Assembly: GCF_026914185.1 (NCBI RefSeq)
Contig: NC_070563.1
Span: 5,849,001 to 5,913,000, forward strand
Direction of reading: 5' to 3'
Origin: Puccinia triticina
Lineage: Eukaryota > Basidiomycota > Pucciniomycetes > Pucciniales > Pucciniaceae
Length of the DNA: 64,000 nt
Positions 62,338 to 64,000 of the stretch are shown here, piece after piece. Numbering within the stretch: the stretch's first letter is position 1; each line of letters starts with the position of its first letter. The notes under the pieces were generated by a model. The model was not told the origin of the DNA and searched no databases. It was given only the letters and a program-made list of their open reading frames with translations. Position numbers and translations under genes: made by a program.

Positions 62338-62982
62338 TAAATGGATCTGCTTGGGACCCAATGTTTTTACGTTAATACTTGCAGCCCCCGGAATAGTGCC
62401 CGGCGGCCTGGATGTAAAGGCTGGAGTCATCCAGTGGATTGAGTTATAGGAAGATTTGTATTCTCTCAATGGCTTATGGGACACTGCGTGACCTTTGCTT
62501 CTCTTTTCCTTGTGATTTTGTATTTGGAAGGCCTTGATGGAGTCAACCATTTCCATCGCGGGACTGTTAGATGTATGTAGATTGTACATACGAAGGCTGA
62601 TTTTACGAAGCGGGTTGTTGGTTTTTAAAGACCATCTGGGTTGAAAGCGGCCTGCATCACACTTGGACTCTGTGAAAGGTCGATCCCGTGTGACAGGAAC
62701 GCGATCGGACGAAGGATGTCGAAGAAAATGAGCAGCGCGCCCGAATGCGTGACTCACAATCGACTTCGCCCTCCGGATATGTCCATCCACGACGATTGCA
62801 CGATATCCACGCTGAACGGAACCGACGATACCCAGCTGTAGAAGAACACCCCCCACGACCTCTCGCCCTCCCGTAATCCTCCCGATCGAGGCCGTGTCCA
62901 GCGACGGACAAATCCGTGGAAACAAAAGAGTCCCCTCTTCGAAATAAACCTCGCTCGGCCATCGTTGACCGTCCGTGGCCGG
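62338..62982 (-). CDS. unrecognised gene, one secure exon (62,758-62,982)
   Basis: A 75-codon exon lies between an acceptor (TTTCTCTAG) at 62,983 and a consensus donor (GTGAGT) at 62,757. It is open throughout and reads DGQRWPSEVYFEEGTLLFPR, then SLDTASIGRI, GGVLLQLGIV and GYRAIVVDGHIRRAKSI. The composition and paired splice sites argue for real coding, but I do not recognise the protein. Upstream and downstream exons are not resolved: the frame continues left past the donor into 62,290 with plausible but unproven sequence (FLRHPSSDRVPVTRD). The first exon must lie at or beyond 63,000 and would interlock with the plus-strand gene starting at 63,039. Confidence 0.45.
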
Positions 62983-63038
62983 CTAGAGAAATGTCAGCCC
63001 GGCATGCGTTCGGCCGCCGCCAGCAATGGGAGTCGCCG

Positions 63039-64000
63039 ATGGAGGGTGGAATGGCGAGTGCAATTGGGGCCTATGCGGTCCATTCGCGATTCCTGGGCGT
63101 CAACCCTACGGTTCCTCACGACTTAATCGCGTGAGCTTAGAAATCTCCTCATTCATCACCCCTTTAATGATCAAGCTAAATGAATACTTCTTTGTGACTT
63201 TAAAAAATTTCGTTGTTTCGCATCGACCACTTTAGTTCGATGCTTTTCTGTCTGGTCTTCGCCGGATTGGCAGGCGGTTGCGTCTTCCTCGGAAGAAATC
63301 CTTTGCTCCGAACTATCTCCATGTACACCCTCTTCGCCGCCTCCTGTTTCCTCTTCTTGGCTTTCGCTATTCGCGCGGGGATATCAAACTCTTCAAGTCC
63401 TAAAAAATCTAGCTACATTGCTGAATCTCTCTTCCTCGTTTTCGCAGAGTTTTCTATCGTAAGTTTTTTTAGTCAAGTTCTCGCCTCTTTTGCTCAATCC
63501 ATTGATCAGATCCCCTCTCAAATATTCTTAGCTGGATGTATGGATGATGCGGATGCGAGACGAGTTGATAGACTTTTACGATGCTGTAAGCCGTGCATTT
63601 AGACTCTAACCTTTGTTCCTATAACATCCCCCCCCCCCCAAGAAAAACCAACGCTAACTGCTCTCATACTTCGGGCATTATTGTTTTTTGACGGAATGTG
63701 AAGTCATACAACCTCGACTTGCGCGGCCCGAAAGATTGGAAATCGGTTCTGAATGCATTCAAAAAACATGCGGAGACCCGATGTGTGCTCGTGACCAGAA
63801 CGATCATCGTGCCTCTATGCGTGATCCTGTACATCGTAGGCTACGCGACTTTACCGAATCCTGAGGATGGTGTACAAGCCGGACGACGTGGTGCCACCCG
63901 AGGTCTGCATATCCTTCCGCCCGGTGTCCCCAGCTAGCCTCGCGCATTTGCCCCACTCTAACACTTCCTTATCCCACACAGAGGTTGCTAGCTTCACGGT
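63039..64000 (+). CDS. multi-pass membrane protein, partial (4+ exons)
   Basis: Exons 63,039-63,130, 63,236-63,458, 63,532-63,585 and 63,704 to at least 63,868. Donors GTGAGC, GTAAGT and GTAAGC and AG acceptors keep phase. The protein starts MEGGMASAIGAYAVHSRFLG; an alternative start is at 63,051. Membrane segments: MLFCLVFAGLAGGCVFLG, MYTLFAASCFLFLAFAIRAG, IAESLFLVFAEFSI and IIVPLCVILYIVGYATL. The motif YIAESLFLVFAE resembles the YIxQxLFxxLAP helix of fungal RTA1-like seven-helix proteins, but the rest does not clearly match. The gene runs off the window end, and exon 4 may be cut by a further intron near 63,869. Confidence 0.55.

Overview
The window looks like nuclear DNA of a basidiomycete fungus, most likely a rust (Pucciniales). 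The genes are cut by short GT-AG introns, mostly about 65-125 bp. Between small islands of housekeeping genes lie long tracts of transposon debris, and the repeats include Ty1/copia and Ty3/gypsy retrotransposons, PIF/Harbinger and hAT relics, long-TIR elements, many MITEs and a RecQ-like helicase relic of a kind I associate with rust genomes. The rust assignment is inference from gene style and repeat content; no marker gene settles the species.

Housekeeping islands: (1) 10.99-12.99 kb, a divergent pair: mitochondrial methionyl-tRNA formyltransferase (minus, five exons) and a small complex I accessory subunit resembling NDUFB2 (plus, three exons), separated by about 200 bp. (2) 34.0-38.4 kb: mitochondrial ribosomal protein uL1m (plus, four exons), then two minus-strand genes, a conserved NTF2/SnoaL-like protein and a multi-pass membrane protein. 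(3) 49.4-50.9 kb: a Tra2-like RNA-binding protein (minus, five exons). (4) 62.8-64 kb: an unrecognised minus-strand exon and a multi-pass membrane protein that runs off the end. Islands 1 and 2 together hold three genes of mitochondrial translation or respiration.

Accessory genes: two members of an unnamed two- or three-exon family lie at opposite ends of the window (0.6-1.7 kb intact, 59.6-60.8 kb frameshifted). Two members of a secreted-protein family (candidate effectors) lie at 8.5-9.8 kb (4-bp frameshift) and 14.9-15.8 kb (3' end lost). An SNF2-family ATPase at 1.85-4.12 kb has every helicase motif but one nonsense codon just before its last exon.

Mobile DNA: a young copia element (16,353-22,339) has identical 135-bp LTRs, a 5-bp target duplication and a primer-binding site matching the anticodon arm of initiator tRNA-Met; its gag-pol frame is broken where an antisense tRNA-like sequence sits. 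A 1.8-kb inverted-repeat element (27,557-29,374) carries a captured fragment of a proteasome beta-subunit gene, a Pack-type transposon. Two Harbinger relics, hAT and gypsy fragments, at least seven MITE families and a tRNA-derived SINE fill most of the rest.

The most unusual structural signal is a recurrent architecture: at nine or more places, unrelated sequences are organised as runs of consecutive short hairpins, the clearest being about 20 palindromic units of about 45 bp at 52.4-53.3 kb. Separately, a 28-bp hairpin minisatellite (22 units, 54,616-55,231) has a diverged copy 2 kb away in which both arms of the stem have changed together.
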